Shown here: one piece after another, positions 11,066-22,300 of the stretch
Numbering within the stretch: the first letter of the stretch is position 1
Layout: the number at the start of each line of letters is the position of its first letter
Source: Hemerocallis citrina
Taxonomy: Eukaryota > Streptophyta > Magnoliopsida > Asparagales > Asphodelaceae
NCBI GenBank assembly: GCA_017893485.1
Contig: CM030362.1
Span: forward strand, 261,692,255-261,756,254
Length of the DNA stretch: 64,000 nt
Direction of reading: 5' to 3'
Made by a program: the position numbers and the translations under genes
Notes under the pieces: generated by a model
What the model saw: the letters and a program-made list of their open reading frames with translations, nothing else
Told to the model about the DNA's origin: nothing
The model's database searches: none

Positions 11066-11325
11066 CAGAAGAGTCCAGATTCCCTTAGGTCCTCTAAAAT
11101 CAGGTATTCCGCAAGAAGTCGATATTCCAGCTCCAGTAAATGCCACCAGATGTTTGCTCTGCAATTATTAGTAGAATGTAAATATGTTAGGACCAAAGTC
11201 ATACCAGTTATTACAAAACATAGTGCAACGTCCCAATAAATAAAACATAAAACATTGAACGATATCGTTCCAGTTTAAGAAATATTCGGATTCACCTGCT
11301 GAATCAGCAATGCAAGCTCCAAAAT
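11066..11325 (-). pseudogene. SRT1: Two exons of an SRT1-type (SIRT6-like) sirtuin, gene fragment
   Basis: Exon 11325-11296 reads ILELALLIQQ. After an intron with a GTGAAT donor and an AATTGCAG acceptor, exon 11158-11066 reads [18 protein letters not shown] and continues [13 protein letters not shown]. The phases join cleanly. [18 protein letters not shown] is the NAD-binding signature of class IV plant sirtuins (SRT1; NAD-dependent histone deacetylases of the nucleus). The last residue before the donor is Leu where the family has Gln. I found neither the preceding first exon nor the following exons (catalytic His, zinc-binding Cys) in the neighbouring sequence, so this is a fragment: a decayed gene, a transposon-captured piece, or a gene with very long introns now full of insertions. 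Sirtuin identity is secure; function here is doubtful. Confidence 0.85.
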
Positions 11326-11326
11326 C

Positions 11327-13164
11327 TGCAGGCAACAAAGAAAATAGAAGGGGGGAGATTTAGAACTCGAATGTAACAAGACACAAAATTGACTTTGTCA
11401 CCCACTATAATTGTACAAGTCTAAGGAAATAAGCATGTCATAATCAACTTTAAAGTTGGAAAAAGAAAGATGTATCCATCCAAACAAAAAACTGTGCTAC
11501 TAGAGTCAATACTTTTGTACAATTATTAGTATAATAGTATCACTTAAGTAAATGTAGAAAAAACTACTAAACTGATTGGTAAACTTCCACCTCTCTCAAT
11601 ATCAATTATCTCTTTTCATATATCTCTTCACACTTCCTCTTTTCTCCCCCTAGTTGACTATATCTTCACACTTCCTCTTTTCTCCCCCTAGTTGACTATT
11701 GCAGAGCATTATCACAGTGATACCACGCAACAAATCCTATAAATAAAATGTAACATAAACCAGACTAAACTTAAAAATATGCTGATGATTTGTTTGGTGA
11801 TTGACAGGTTCCATATGGAGTAACAAAAGTGAATCTTGAAAAATACAATAAATGTTCGAAGATCAAGCAATGTCTTTTTTATACTAATTTTTTAAATGCC
11901 TGCTTCCTTTCTGTCTTTAAGCATAGGATATACCTAATGACAGTGACATACAATGCTGACAGAAACTTGGTTAAGAGACAAATCATACTCAATTAAAAGT
12001 GACCTTTCACTAATTCTGAGTTTGCCATAATTCTGAACACTATCTAATTGCAAACTTGTACACATAAATGATGCCAGCCAAATGGATGAATTTAGATATA
12101 TCAATCACAAGAGCTGAAGGAAATGCTGAAACGTAAAAACAACAAACAACTTCAGTCTTTATCTCAAAATTTTCTGACTATAATTCCTATCAGTACACCC
12201 AAAATGCACAGGTTTGACATCATTCACGTGTAGAGAATTCTGATGTAATTCATATTCAAACTCTTGACAAACAGATCATCTTTTCTGTTTTCTCTATGAG
12301 ACCCTTCTATCGAATGCTAACTTATCCTGAACTTCATTGTGGCCCCAACAGCCTAACAAACCTAAGTAATAGTTCATAATATAATAAATTGTGCTTTTAA
12401 AAAATACATATAGAGAGAGATTGTTGACATGAAGCAAATAGAAATCATGGATTGATCTTTACGCACAGCTAATTATTGTTCTTGTCGATCTCCATGCGTT
12501 GGTTTAGATATGATGCGAAAATTTAACCAGTTGAGTGCACTCTAAATTTTCACACATAAATGAAAGATATAGTAATTAATTAATTCAAGTAATTAATTAA
12601 TTAATTAATTCAAATGAAAGATATAGCATTGTGAAACTACACAATTTGTATGGCATGTATACTTGGATCCTGAAACATGTCAAATTTCAATCTAGGCTCA
12701 TTTGGTTACAGTATGCAAGAGCTGAAACATTAATCCTTTTCAGCAAGGTTTCTCATTCTCAGCAAGGTTTCTCATATAAACTCACCATTCTCAACAAGGT
12801 TTCTCATATAAACATTAATCCTTTTCAATATAATCCTCAGCAAGGTTTCTCATATAAACTCCATTCTCCATTCTCCATTCTCCATTCTTCAAATCCAAAA
12901 AAAAGTAAAAAGTAAAATAAAATAAAGAACAATTTTTACCTGATGAAGAACAAGAACCCGATGAACAATAAGAAGAACCCGATCAACAAGAAGAAGGAGC
13001 AGCAATCTACCAAGAACAAATTGAAGAGATTATAGAAATTGAAGAAAAAACATTTTTGATTTAAATGAGCGGGAAGAAATCTTACCGTTGGAAATCTCCT
13101 TGATCTCCGAAGCAAGAGAGGAATGACTTTGGCGAGCGAAAGTCAAATCGCCAGATTTGGCGAG
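11327..13164. other. Noncoding stretch upstream of the sirtuin exons
   Basis: No ORF of significance. It holds a direct duplication of about 40 bp at 11622-11700 (cacttcctcttttctccccc twice), a TTAA-type microsatellite at 12574-12612, four copies of cagcaaggtttctcat(ataaac) at 12742-12860 and a ccattct run at 12860-12890. The pieces agaacaagaacccgatgaac with a GTAAAA donor and gatttccaacg with a GTAAGA donor (both minus) could be 5' UTR exons, but this is speculative. Confidence 0.4.
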
Positions 13165-13546
13165 TGTTAGGATCGTGAGAAAAACAACAGAGATAAATTT
13201 GAGAAGAAAACAACACAAATATTATTTCTCAATCTCAAAAGATTTACAAAAAAAACTCTCAATACTTTATAAGCTCTTTGTGGCTATCAATCTCTATTTT
13301 TCTCTTCAGTTGAGTGTATCTACAAATAAAGAAAATAGTGAGAATTTATAGGAGGGGAAGAGACACCATGCTTTCGAAGAGACACCATGCTTCGGAAAAG
13401 ACACCATGCTTCGTAAGAGACACCATGCTTCGGAAAAGACACCATGCTTCGGAAGAGACACCATGCTTGCACCAAACATTGTCATGCATCAGCATGCACC
13501 AAACGTTGCATGCATGAGTGCATGCTCTTTTGTGGCGGGACCTACA
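13165..13546 (-). repeat. 3' LTR of the Tork-like copia element (382 bp)
   Basis: Matches 17666-18009, but carries six rather than four copies of a 19-bp unit (agacaccatgcttcggaaa and variants, 13370-13470). The two extra units account exactly for the 38-bp length difference. Confidence 0.95.
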
Positions 13547-14999
13547 ATTCTCCCCCTCACGCCACATCTGCACCAATCGCCATCTCTCATCCATTCCAGT
13601 TATGTCTCTGCATAACTCTAGTTTCTCCCGAGACACAATCTTTGTCAACATGTCTGCTGGATTCTCCTTCGTGTGGATCTTCATCAGTTTCAATAATTGT
13701 TGATCCATCACCTTGCGTATCCAGTGATAGCGAATATCAATATGTTTTGTTCGGGAATGGTACATTGAATTCTTGCTCAAATCCAGAGCACTCTGACTGT
13801 CACAATGTACCTTGTAGTCATTCTGCTTGATCCCGAGTTCTTGTAGAAATCGCTTTAACCACAACATCTCCTTGCCAGCTTCAGCGGCAGCAATGTACTC
13901 TGCTTCTGTCGTAGATAGTGCAACGCACTTCTGCAACCTTGACTGCCATGACACAGCTCCCCCTGCAAAAGTGTAGATAAAACCAGAAGTCAATTTTCTA
14001 CCATCAAGATCTCCGGCCATATCTGCATCTGTGTAGCCTTCCAAAACCGGATCAGCTCCCCCGTAACACAAACATATCTTTGAAGTACCCTTAAGATACC
14101 TGAGAATCCACTTAACAGCCTCCCAATGCTCATTTCCTGGATTGGAGAGAAATCTGCTTGCCACACCCACTGCATGTGCAATATCTGGCCTCGTACACAC
14201 CATTGCATACATCAGACTTCCAACCGCTGAAGAATAAGGCACAACTTCCATTTCCTCGATCTCTTTCCTGGATGAGGGACACGAACTCTTGCTTAACTTG
14301 AAATGATTAGCCAGTGGGATGCTAACTGGCTTGGCACCCTCCATGTTGAATCGCTTGATCACCCGTTCAACATATTTCTCTTGAGATAACCACAATCTTC
14401 GGGCCTTTCTGTCTCGAGAGATGTTCATACCTAAAATCTGCTGAGCTGGCCCAAGGTCCTTCATATCAAAGACCTTAGAGAGTTCTATCTTCAGCTGTCT
14501 GATCTTCACTGCATCTTGTCCGACGATCAACATGTCATCGACATATAGTAACAGTGCAATGAAATTTCCATCAGGGGACCTTTGAATGTAGACGCATTGA
14601 TCTGCAGCAGTCCTCTTGTAGCCTTGACTCACCATGAATGAATCAAACTTCTTGTACCATTGCCTTGGTGCTTGCTTGAGGCCATACAAACTCTTCTTCA
14701 GCTTACATACGAGATTCTCTTTCCCTGGAACCTCGTATCCCTCTGGCTGCTCCATGTAAATTTCTTCATGCAGATCACCGTGAAGAAATGCATTCTTCAC
14801 ATCCATTTGTTCAAGCTCCAAGTCTAGGCTAGCTGCTAAACCGAGCATGACTCGAATTGAAGTCATCTTTACAACTGGAGAAAAAATCTCACCAAAATCG
14901 ATGCCTTTCTTCTGAAGGAATCCTTTGACCACTAGCCGAGCTTTGTGCTTCACCACCTTTTCGCTGCCATCTTTCTTGAGCTTGAATACCCACTTGTTC
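13346..14999 (-). CDS. Copia pol, second part: reverse transcriptase and RNase H
   Basis: Continuation of the polyprotein after a one-base frameshift near 15003. RT begins around VKHKARLVVKGFLQKKGIDF and has the active site LLLYVDDMLIVG near 14520-14560. The RNase H part has CVALSTTEAEYIAAAEAGKE and VHCDSQSALDLSKNSMYHSR, ending with a typical TKHIDIRYHWIRK and ENPADMLTK. It copies the retrotransposon RNA and degrades the template in cytoplasmic particles. Unusually, the frame does not stop before the polypurine tract: it continues through it and about 200 bp into the 3' LTR, adding a Cys- and Ser-rich tail partly encoded by the 19-bp repeats (SSEAWCLFRSMVS). No other disabling change is seen. 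Confidence 0.93.
13547..13560 (-). other. Polypurine tract of the Tork-like element
   Basis: Minus-strand GTGAGGGGGAGAAT directly upstream of the 3' LTR start. It is also translated, because the pol frame runs straight through it. Confidence 0.85.
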
Positions 15000-15000
15000 T

Positions 15001-17622
15001 TTATGCCTTCTTCCCTCCTGGAAGCTTAACCAAATCGTAGGTTTGGTTCTTCTCTAAAGAGTCCATCTCATCCCGCATAGCGTGCAGCCAGTTGTCTTTG
15101 TCTGGATGAGACAATGCTTCCTGGAAATTCTCTGGCTCCCCTTCATCAGTAAGAAGAATGTACTCTGATTCTGGATATTTAGTAGACAGAACATGGCCTC
15201 TTTCAGATCTACGTAGCTGAGGCTCACTCGTCTCAGGCGGTGTATCATTATCTTGTACTGGTTCTGCAGCTGTGAAAGGTTGCGGCTCCCCAGGCTCATC
15301 AATCTCTTCTTCCTCCTCCTCTGGTTCTGCTTCTAGTTCTTGATCAGACACATCATCATCTGCGGCAGCTTGTACTGGTACTGTATCTGGAAATAAGTCC
15401 TGAGTACTGACAGGTCTTTCAGCAATTGTAGGCTTTTTAGTGTCCCCATATGTCTGATTTTCATGGAACACCACGTCTCTACTTCTGATGGGCTTCTTCG
15501 TTTTTAGATCCCATAGCCTGTATCCAAACTCCTCATCTCCATAGCCTATGAAAATGCATGGAGTGGTTCTCGCATCGAGCTTCTGCCTGAGCTCCTTTGA
15601 GACATGTGCATAAGCCAGACATCCAAATGTCCTCAGGTGAGAGTAGGAGGGGTTTTTGCCGGTCCATTTCTTCTCCGAGATGTTGAAATTCAGCGGGACT
15701 GATGGAGATCGATTGATCAAGTAGCAGGCGGTGCGAACAGCTTCTCCCCAAAATGGCTTTGGCAGCTTTGCTGTGCTGAGCATACTTCTGACTCTTTCCA
15801 TGATTGTTCGGTTCATTCTTTCTGCTACCCCATTGTGTTGCGGGGTAGGTGGAACCGTCTTCTCGTGCCGAATGCCCTGACTCTTGCAATAGGCATCAAA
15901 ACTCCTGGATGTATACTCGCCTCCGTTATCTGAGCGGAGGCACTTCAGCTTCTTCCCCGTTTCACGCTCTACCATGGCATGAAATGTTTTGAAGCTTTCC
16001 AAGACCTGATCTTTTGTCTTCAGAAAATACACCCACACCTTCCGAGAAGCATCATCAATAAATGTCAGAAAGTATTTGTTACCGCCTAGCGACTCCACCT
16101 CCATGGGACCGCAAACATCAGAATGTATCAGACTGAGCAACTCTGATCTCCTTGTCGAAGGGGAACTAAAAGAGACTCTTCGCTGCTTGCCAAATAAACA
16201 GCTGCTGCAAGGTTGAAGCTCTGCATTCTTGGTAATGGAGATAAGATTTTCCTTCATCAAGGTTGATAAACCTTTCTCACTCATGTGACCGAGTCTCTGG
16301 TGCCACAGTTTCTGCGAAGCTTCATGTTCAACAATATTGAGACTCTCCATATTGATCTTCACATGAGTCTTGTACAAAGTGCTGCAGAGATGTCCACGAG
16401 CGATCACCATTACACCTTTCAGCATCCTCCATGAGCCATTGCAAAAACGGTTATCATAGCCCTTTTCATCTAGGGCTCTCACCGAAAGAAGATTTTGTCG
16501 AAGTTCAGGTACATGACGAACATCCTGCAGTGTGATTGTGCACCCGGCATCAGTCTGCATCCGAACGTCACCAATTCCGACAATCTTAGCAAAGCTAGAA
16601 TTGCCCATCCTCACCGAGCCAAAGTCTCCAGCTTTGTACGTCGTGAAGATGTCCTTTCGAGGAGTGGCATGGCAAGATGCTGCAGTATCTACCACCCATT
16701 CTATGCCCTGATTCGACACATGGAGGCATGTCTCATCCTCATGAGAGCAAAGAGCCACATCTTCTAGTACTGTGACTTGTGCATCTCCTTCCTTCTTTGG
16801 TTGTGACCTTCCCTGACCGCCTTGCTTTTGTAACTTCCAACAATTTCTTTTCATGTGGCCTGGTTTGCCACAGTGATGGCAGTTGTATGCAGGCCTCCTC
16901 CTATCACTTGATTTGCCTCTCGATCTACCTCTGCTTTGGCTCCTGCCTCTCCACCTGCCTCGATCTTCCTCTCGCTGTCTCCCACAGACTTCTGTGACGT
17001 AGGCTTGTGCTTCTGTGCCAACATCCTTTCTTCGAGCTTCCTCATTGAATAGGGCATCCTTAACCATAGACATGGTAAGATTGCCAGTCGAAGCCGAGTT
17101 GCTGAGGGAGACCACCAATGTCTCCCAACTGTCTGGAAGAGAGCTGAGAAGTAGAAGTGCCTGTAACTCATCTTCAAGTGGTAACTCCACTGAAGATAGC
17201 TGATTCACCAGGCTCTGAAACTCGCTGGTGTGTTCTACTACAGAAGTTCCTCCCTGTAGCTTCAGGTTCACCAACCGTCTCATCAGCAGAGCTTTATTTC
17301 GAGCTGTCTTGGCCTGGTACATATCCGCCAACTTCTTCCAAAGGGCAAAAGCATCCGTCTCCTGGGCAACATGATGGAAGACACTGTGATCGATCCACTG
17401 TCGAATCTGACCGATCGTTTTCCTGTTCATCTTCTTCCAGTCCGCCTCGTTTGTAGCTTCAGGTCTTTCTCCATTCTCCTCAATAGGATCAAAGAGATCT
17501 TTACAACTTAGGAGATCTTCCATCCGAGGTCTCCAAAGTGTATAGTTGGTGGCAGTAAGCTTGATCATGGCTCCAAATGATGATGATGATATTGATTCCT
17601 CCATCGACATCTTGATCTGCAA
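15001..17622 (-). CDS. Copia polyprotein, first part: gag, protease, integrase
   Basis: An 873-codon frame; the likely start is the ATG of MSMEESISSSSFGAMIKL. Gag covers residues 1 to about 290, with a CCHC zinc knuckle CHHCGKPGHMKRNC. The protease has the DTAASCH active-site motif near residue 315. Then follow the GAG-pre-integrase HHCC motif (WHQRLGHMSEKGL, CSSCLFGKQ) and the integrase core with its D, D and E in HSDVCGPM, RSDNGGEY and GVAERMNRT. A proline- and acid-rich linker (ELEAEPEEEEEEIDEPGEP) precedes the start of RT. The stop at 15001-15003 is due to a one-base deletion (GGCATAAAGAAC); the correct frame continues in the next ORF. Apart from this the element looks coding-competent. 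Confidence 0.95.
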   Translation of the reverse strand: MQIKMSMEESISSSSFGAMIKLTATNYTLWRPRMEDLLSCKDLFDPIEENGERPEATNEADWKKMNRKTIGQIRQWIDHSVFHHVAQETDAFALWKKLADMYQAKTARNKALLMRRLVNLKLQGGTSVVEHTSEFQSLVNQLSSVELPLEDELQALLLLSSLPDSWETLVVSLSNSASTGNLTMSMVKDALFNEEARRKDVGTEAQAYVTEVCGRQREEDRGRWRGRSQSRGRSRGKSSDRRRPAYNCHHCGKPGHMKRNCWKLQKQGGQGRSQPKKEGDAQVTVLEDVALCSHEDETCLHVSNQGIEWVVDTAASCHATPRKDIFTTYKAGDFGSVRMGNSSFAKIVGIGDVRMQTDAGCTITLQDVRHVPELRQNLLSVRALDEKGYDNRFCNGSWRMLKGVMVIARGHLCSTLYKTHVKINMESLNIVEHEASQKLWHQRLGHMSEKGLSTLMKENLISITKNAELQPCSSCLFGKQRRVSFSSPSTRRSELLSLIHSDVCGPMEVESLGGNKYFLTFIDDASRKVWVYFLKTKDQVLESFKTFHAMVERETGKKLKCLRSDNGGEYTSRSFDAYCKSQGIRHEKTVPPTPQHNGVAERMNRTIMERVRSMLSTAKLPKPFWGEAVRTACYLINRSPSVPLNFNISEKKWTGKNPSYSHLRTFGCLAYAHVSKELRQKLDARTTPCIFIGYGDEEFGYRLWDLKTKKPIRSRDVVFHENQTYGDTKKPTIAERPVSTQDLFPDTVPVQAAADDDVSDQELEAEPEEEEEEIDEPGEPQPFTAAEPVQDNDTPPETSEPQLRRSERGHVLSTKYPESEYILLTDEGEPENFQEALSHPDKDNWLHAMRDEMDSLEKNQTYDLVKLPGGKKA

Positions 17623-17651
17623 AGGCTTTTGGCACTCAACAACTCAACCTT

Positions 17652-17663
17652 GCTTTGATACCA
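17652..17663 (-). other. Primer binding site of the Tork-like element
   Basis: Minus-strand TGGTATCAAAGC, two bases inside the 5' LTR. It is complementary to the 3' end of initiator methionine tRNA apart from one G-to-A change from the common TGGTATCAGAGC. Confidence 0.9.
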
Positions 17664-17665
17664 CT

Positions 17666-18009
17666 TGTTAGGATCGTGAGAAAAACAACAGAGATAAATT
17701 TGAGAAGAAAACAACACAAATATTATTTCTCAATCTCAAAAGATTTACAAAAAAAACTCTCAATACTTTATAAGCTCTTTGTGGCTATCAATCTCTATTT
17801 TTCTCTTCAGTTGAGTGTATCTACAAATGAAGAAAATAGTGAGAATTTATAGGAGGGGAAGAGACACCATGCTTTCGAAGAGACACCATGCTTCGGAAAA
17901 GGCACCATGCTTCGGAAGAGACACCATGCTTGCACCAAATGTTGTCATGCATCAGCATGCACCAAACGTTGCATGCATGAGTGCATGCTCTTTTGTGGCG
18001 GGACCTACA
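17666..18009 (-). repeat. 5' LTR of the Tork-like copia element (344 bp)
   Basis: Partner of 13165-13546, with four copies of the 19-bp unit. It lies directly against the TSD gcgag at 18010-18014. Confidence 0.95.
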
Positions 18010-18685
18010 GCGAGTGGATCGCGAATCGCCAGGATTGCTATTGATTTGGCGAGGCCGTTGGAGAGCATTTTTGGGAGTGTATCGCTAGAATGGCTAATTT
18101 GGGGGAAATGGCGATTCCCGTTGGAGATGATCTTATAAGCTTACTTACTCCAAGATTTACGTCACCAAACAACAAAATTAAGCAAATGGTTGCGGTTACC
18201 TTAACTGCAACCCCTTCACCCCCATACACGAGGAGCAGATGAATACATTCAGCATTGTTTACTCAGGTTCGGAATGCAATTTTTTCTCAAGAAACGTTTT
18301 TACTGAGTCAAATGGATTACTCCACCCCCCCCCCCCCAAAAAAAAAATCAACGTGTAATTTTATGTTATTTGTAATTTTATGTTATTTCTCTCTTATGAA
18401 TGGGCTTTTATTCGTATTCAGTTTCTTTTGTAAATAGGCAACTGCTAGCTCATTCCCGCCCATTACGTTTACAAAAATCTCCCTCCTTACTTTAAAGCAA
18501 CCTTTGTGCCTCTCTCTTCAGTCTTCAATCGGCCGCCAATTCCCGCTCATTTGATTGGATTTTGTTTGCTTCCAGCGAGCTCGAATTTTAAAGAAGGTGC
18601 TGTGATCCAATTGGTTGGAGATGGTCCTCTTCTCTCCATGTGGCATAATAGTGTAAGTTTACCATTTCCAATTTCTGTTCCTTTA
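18010..18685 (+). other. Host flank with a possible first exon
   Basis: 18010-18135 resembles a small MITE-like repeat (gttggagagcat, gttggagatgatc). At 18506-18651 a plus frame reads FNRPPIPAHLIGFCLLP and AVIQLVGDGPLLSMWHNS, then meets a consensus donor GTAAGT. It could be a first exon of an unidentified gene, with the Harbinger element inserted in the intron 35 bp further on. No ATG opens the frame, and I do not recognise the protein. Confidence 0.3.
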
Positions 18686-18703
18686 GAGCATCTGTAGTCG
18701 TCG
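18686..18703 (+). repeat. Left terminal inverted repeat of the Harbinger element
   Basis: GAGCATCTGTAGTCGTCG; it matches the right end at 41073-41090 apart from one base. Confidence 0.9.
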
Positions 18704-18799
18704 TGAGCCAAATTTTAGGTATTTGAAAAATGAAAATAGAAAAAATGAGTTTGCACTGCAATCGTCGACAGCTAAAATTTGGATTTTTGCACTTTTTTA

Positions 18800-19150
18800 A
18801 TTCTCAGACGAAAGATTATCTATCGTCCAAGTGATTTTTACAGTTAAATTAGAAGGGACGAAGGATTATATATCGTCTGTTGAAAGAAAAAAAATAAATT
18901 TTAAACAAAAATGACTGGACGGGAAATGAATTCCCGTCCGTCGAAATTAAAAAAAAAATCGACTAGACGGGAAATCATATCCCGTCTGTCGAATGGAATT
19001 TTTTAATTTTTTTATAATGTACTGGACGGTACATTATCCTTCGTCCTACGCCTTTTACTTAAAAAAAAAGTATAGGGACGGGGATTAATCTCTCGTCCTA
19101 TGATTGCGGTGAAAAAAGTTTAGCATGGACGAACTTTCGTTCATCGTCTC
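18800..19150. repeat. Left subterminal palindrome array of the Harbinger element
   Basis: About seven short imperfect palindromes built on GGACGGGAAAT...ATTTCCCGTCC: near 18806, 18855, 18917, 18963, 19023, 19077 and 19125. They are spaced 40-60 bp with AT-rich spacers. The same motif recurs at the right end (40705-40925). Such subterminal repeats are candidate binding sites for the element's transposase or Myb-like protein. Confidence 0.8.
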
Positions 19151-19319
19151 ATACAATAAATTTAAATTAAAAAAAAAATTCTAAAGTCATATGATGTTGC
19201 GGGTTGAAAATATTTTTAGGGACAAAAGTACCCTACGGTTAGATTAGGCTTCTCCTTATATATAGAGTTGTAGTTAATCTTCAAATATGAACTTCAAACA
19301 ACCGATAAATATAAGATCG

Positions 19320-22300
19320 TGTAACCCATGTTTTCCATTTTCTGTATTTTTTAGGTGTATTTTTCTTTTTTTGTATGTATCCTCATTGTATCTCTTTTGG
19401 ACCGTATATTGGATCTTATTTTTCAATATATTCTTTATCCCTTATTTTATTATTTTTGTCATCTTTTATTGGAGTTCTTGATCCTGTTGTCTCCTATTAT
19501 TTTGTCTCTATTTGATCGAGCTCTTACTTTTTATCCCTTATTTTATTCTGTTCAAGCCCTATTTTATTTACCCATTTTGTGCCATCTCCTTATTTTTTGG
19601 ATCACTATATTTCTCTTTTTTTTATTATTCAAACCCAAAACCTATTCATAAACCTATTGGATATTTTCCTTATATCCTATAACCCATTGGATCCCTAAGC
19701 CCTATAATTACCCTTGCTGTTTAACCCTATACCCATTAGAAAAAAAACCCATTAGCTTTAACCTAATACCCGTTAACTGTCCCCCAACCCAAACCCGTTT
19801 GTGCTACTCACCCTCAGCCGTCATCCAAGTACACCCCTAACCCTAAACTTTCTCTCTATATATATATTACCCATGCACCCTGTGTATTCTCGTTTACCCA
19901 TAGCCGCCTACCTCCTCTTCGCCATCCATCGCCTTCCACTTGCTTTCCCGCTCTGTCCCTTCTGACCAGTTAACCCCCGACTGCACCTTTCCATCCCTCC
20001 CGACCTCCTTGTGCATCCCGTGTGCAACCCCTCTTGCGCATCTCTCTCTCTCCCTCGTCTCTGTGTCACACCGGCTCCCCTCTACAGCGACCCTACTCTG
20101 CCGTGACTGCCTGGCCCTGCGTTTCTCCCGACGTGCCGCAGCAGCAACATCAGAGCACCACAGCTCCCTCTCGACCGAGTACCTTCCCTGCCATGCCTTC
20201 TCCTCTCGGCGATTGCATCGCCAGTCGAGACAGCGACGACAACACCACCGCTCCCTGCTGTTCGCCGTCTCCCTCACTCTTTCTTGGTGTGCGTGTTTGG
20301 GTGCATTGTGTTCGTGTGCTCATTATTGTGTTCGTGGGTTCGTTGTTCGTTGAATTCATGCTCAGGAATCTGTTCTCGTTATTCTTGTTCTTGCACCGTT
20401 TTTGTCGTCGGCTATAAGGCAAGTAACTTGTATCTTTTTCTTTGTGTAATATAAGTACTAAATACCGCCTGTAGTGTAGTTGTGTTCTAGAGACAATTCT
20501 TGAGCAAAACCCCAGTTATATCTTGTCTCTATTGTGCTGACCCGCCCGTAGTTGCCTCATTACACACATGACGTGAAATAACTTAGGGATGACAACTTCT
20601 TGATGTATACTTGCAAGTTGTTCGTATGATATCGTGTGCTTGGTTGTATTAGTTGTAGTATACTTGTTATAGGTTTGTTAAATACCCTATACCATGTTGC
20701 TTGGACATCTAGTATACCCTATTTCATGTTTGGTAATGTTTTGGATGAGTTTCATATGAACTAGTTGATTTTGTGCATGAAGATATTTTCTGTTTGTCGA
20801 TTTTCCTTTCTGTTCAGTAATTTAGACCCTATTAAGGTCAGTATATAAAAATATTTTATAAATATGAATTATAGAGAATTCCGTCTACTTTCCAGATTTT
20901 CTGATAGATTTCAGTTTCGATTTATGAGTTGCGAGTTATGACTATTTTACTACAGATGTGTTTAAAATTCCAGATCCAGTTTTATATGAATTCTGTATGG
21001 TAAATTATTTTTCTACTGATGCTAAAGATAATATTTTGATCCAATATTTTGCTGATTACAAATATGCCTGATTGGAATTAACCCCTAATTTTTGTGGATT
21101 TAATTGATAACTTTTATAAACTATTTTATACTTGCAAACAACTACTATATATGTAGAATTTTTATGTTGTTCAGTAAAGAAACATAATTTCGATCTGATT
21201 CTATTTGCTGTCTATAAAATCTTTGTGAATATGAATTATAGCCTACTGTATCTATTTTATCACCCTTTTGACGGATCTGGATTTCGATTTATATTTTGTG
21301 AGATATTACTGTTTTAGTATTGCAGTGTTTATGATTCCAGATTTACAAAACTACTGTATCTTGCTGCTTTCTGATTTTACTTGACTATTCTATTTATGTT
21401 GAAAACATATGAAACGTTATTTTCTGTTACTAAACATACTAGGAAATACCCCAGATTTTTCGTGGATTTAATTATTAAGTTTTTATGCTGTTTTCCTGTT
21501 CCTGAATACAAACTTCTGATTTCTGGATGAACATGTTTTCTGAATTCATATCTATTTTGAGACTTGTTTTTGTGAAATACCATATGTCTTACATATAGTT
21601 GCTGGATTCGACCGAGAGGCTATTTTCCAAATTTTCTGACGGATCCAGGTTTGCACTTTTGTAGCAACGAAAATTTCAGATTTAGTGCAGTACTGTCTTG
21701 CTGTCCTGAACTAGAATTTTCGTTGTCGTATCCTTTTATGTGTTGTTCTTTCACTTGTACATGTTTATCTTTCATTCTGAACCTGTTACTTATTTGTACT
21801 ATATTATTCTTACTCTGTTTCGTGACACATACATACCTGTTTGATAATAATAACAAATAACCAAGCTGGGGTTAAGGAAAAGATCTAGTAGTGGAAAATA
21901 TAGAAATGTGTACTTAGAAGGGGGCCCGTGTTTCCCACCTGTTACGTGTTCATGAATACAAGATACACGATCCTGTTTACCTAATTACCCGACTGCATGC
22001 TTCCCTATAGGAAGGTGTACTCGGAAGAGAACCACTAGGTTCTACATATACCTGTTTACCTGATTACCTGACTGCACACTTCCTTATAGGAAGGTGTACT
22101 CGGAAGAGAACAACTAGGTTCTACCTGTTCCTGTTCCTGTTTTCCTGATCCCTGAGTACACGGTCCTATGGACTCCACTACGAAATCTAAACGTAACTTA
22201 TTTGAATATAGCAACCATATGGTAAAAGTTTAAGACGCATGAAGTGCTACCTAGATAGTAATAATACAAGACTTGACATGACATGACATAATACCTGTTA

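Larger units (their letters stand above)
13165..18009 (-). mobile_element. Nearly intact Ty1/copia retrotransposon, Tork/Tnt1-like
   Basis: Full element of 4845 bp on the minus strand. Both LTRs begin TGTTAGGATC and end GGGACCTACA (plus-strand view), and the 5-bp TSD gcgag is exact on both sides (13160-13164 and 18010-18014). The LTRs differ by about four substitutions plus one 38-bp length difference, so the insertion is recent. PBS and polypurine tract are both present. The polyprotein has a single visible frameshift. Domain order is gag, protease, integrase, RT, RNase H, which defines Ty1/copia, and the integrase and RT text closely resembles tobacco Tnt1. Confidence 0.95.

Noticed and set aside
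16495..17456. Plus-strand frames of 60-100 codons inside the Tork-like element
   Set aside because: Shadows of the minus-strand polyprotein.
19355..20417. Several 90-140-codon frames inside the solo LTR
   Set aside because: Low-complexity or leader-like sequence within an LTR; no motif, and no support as genes.
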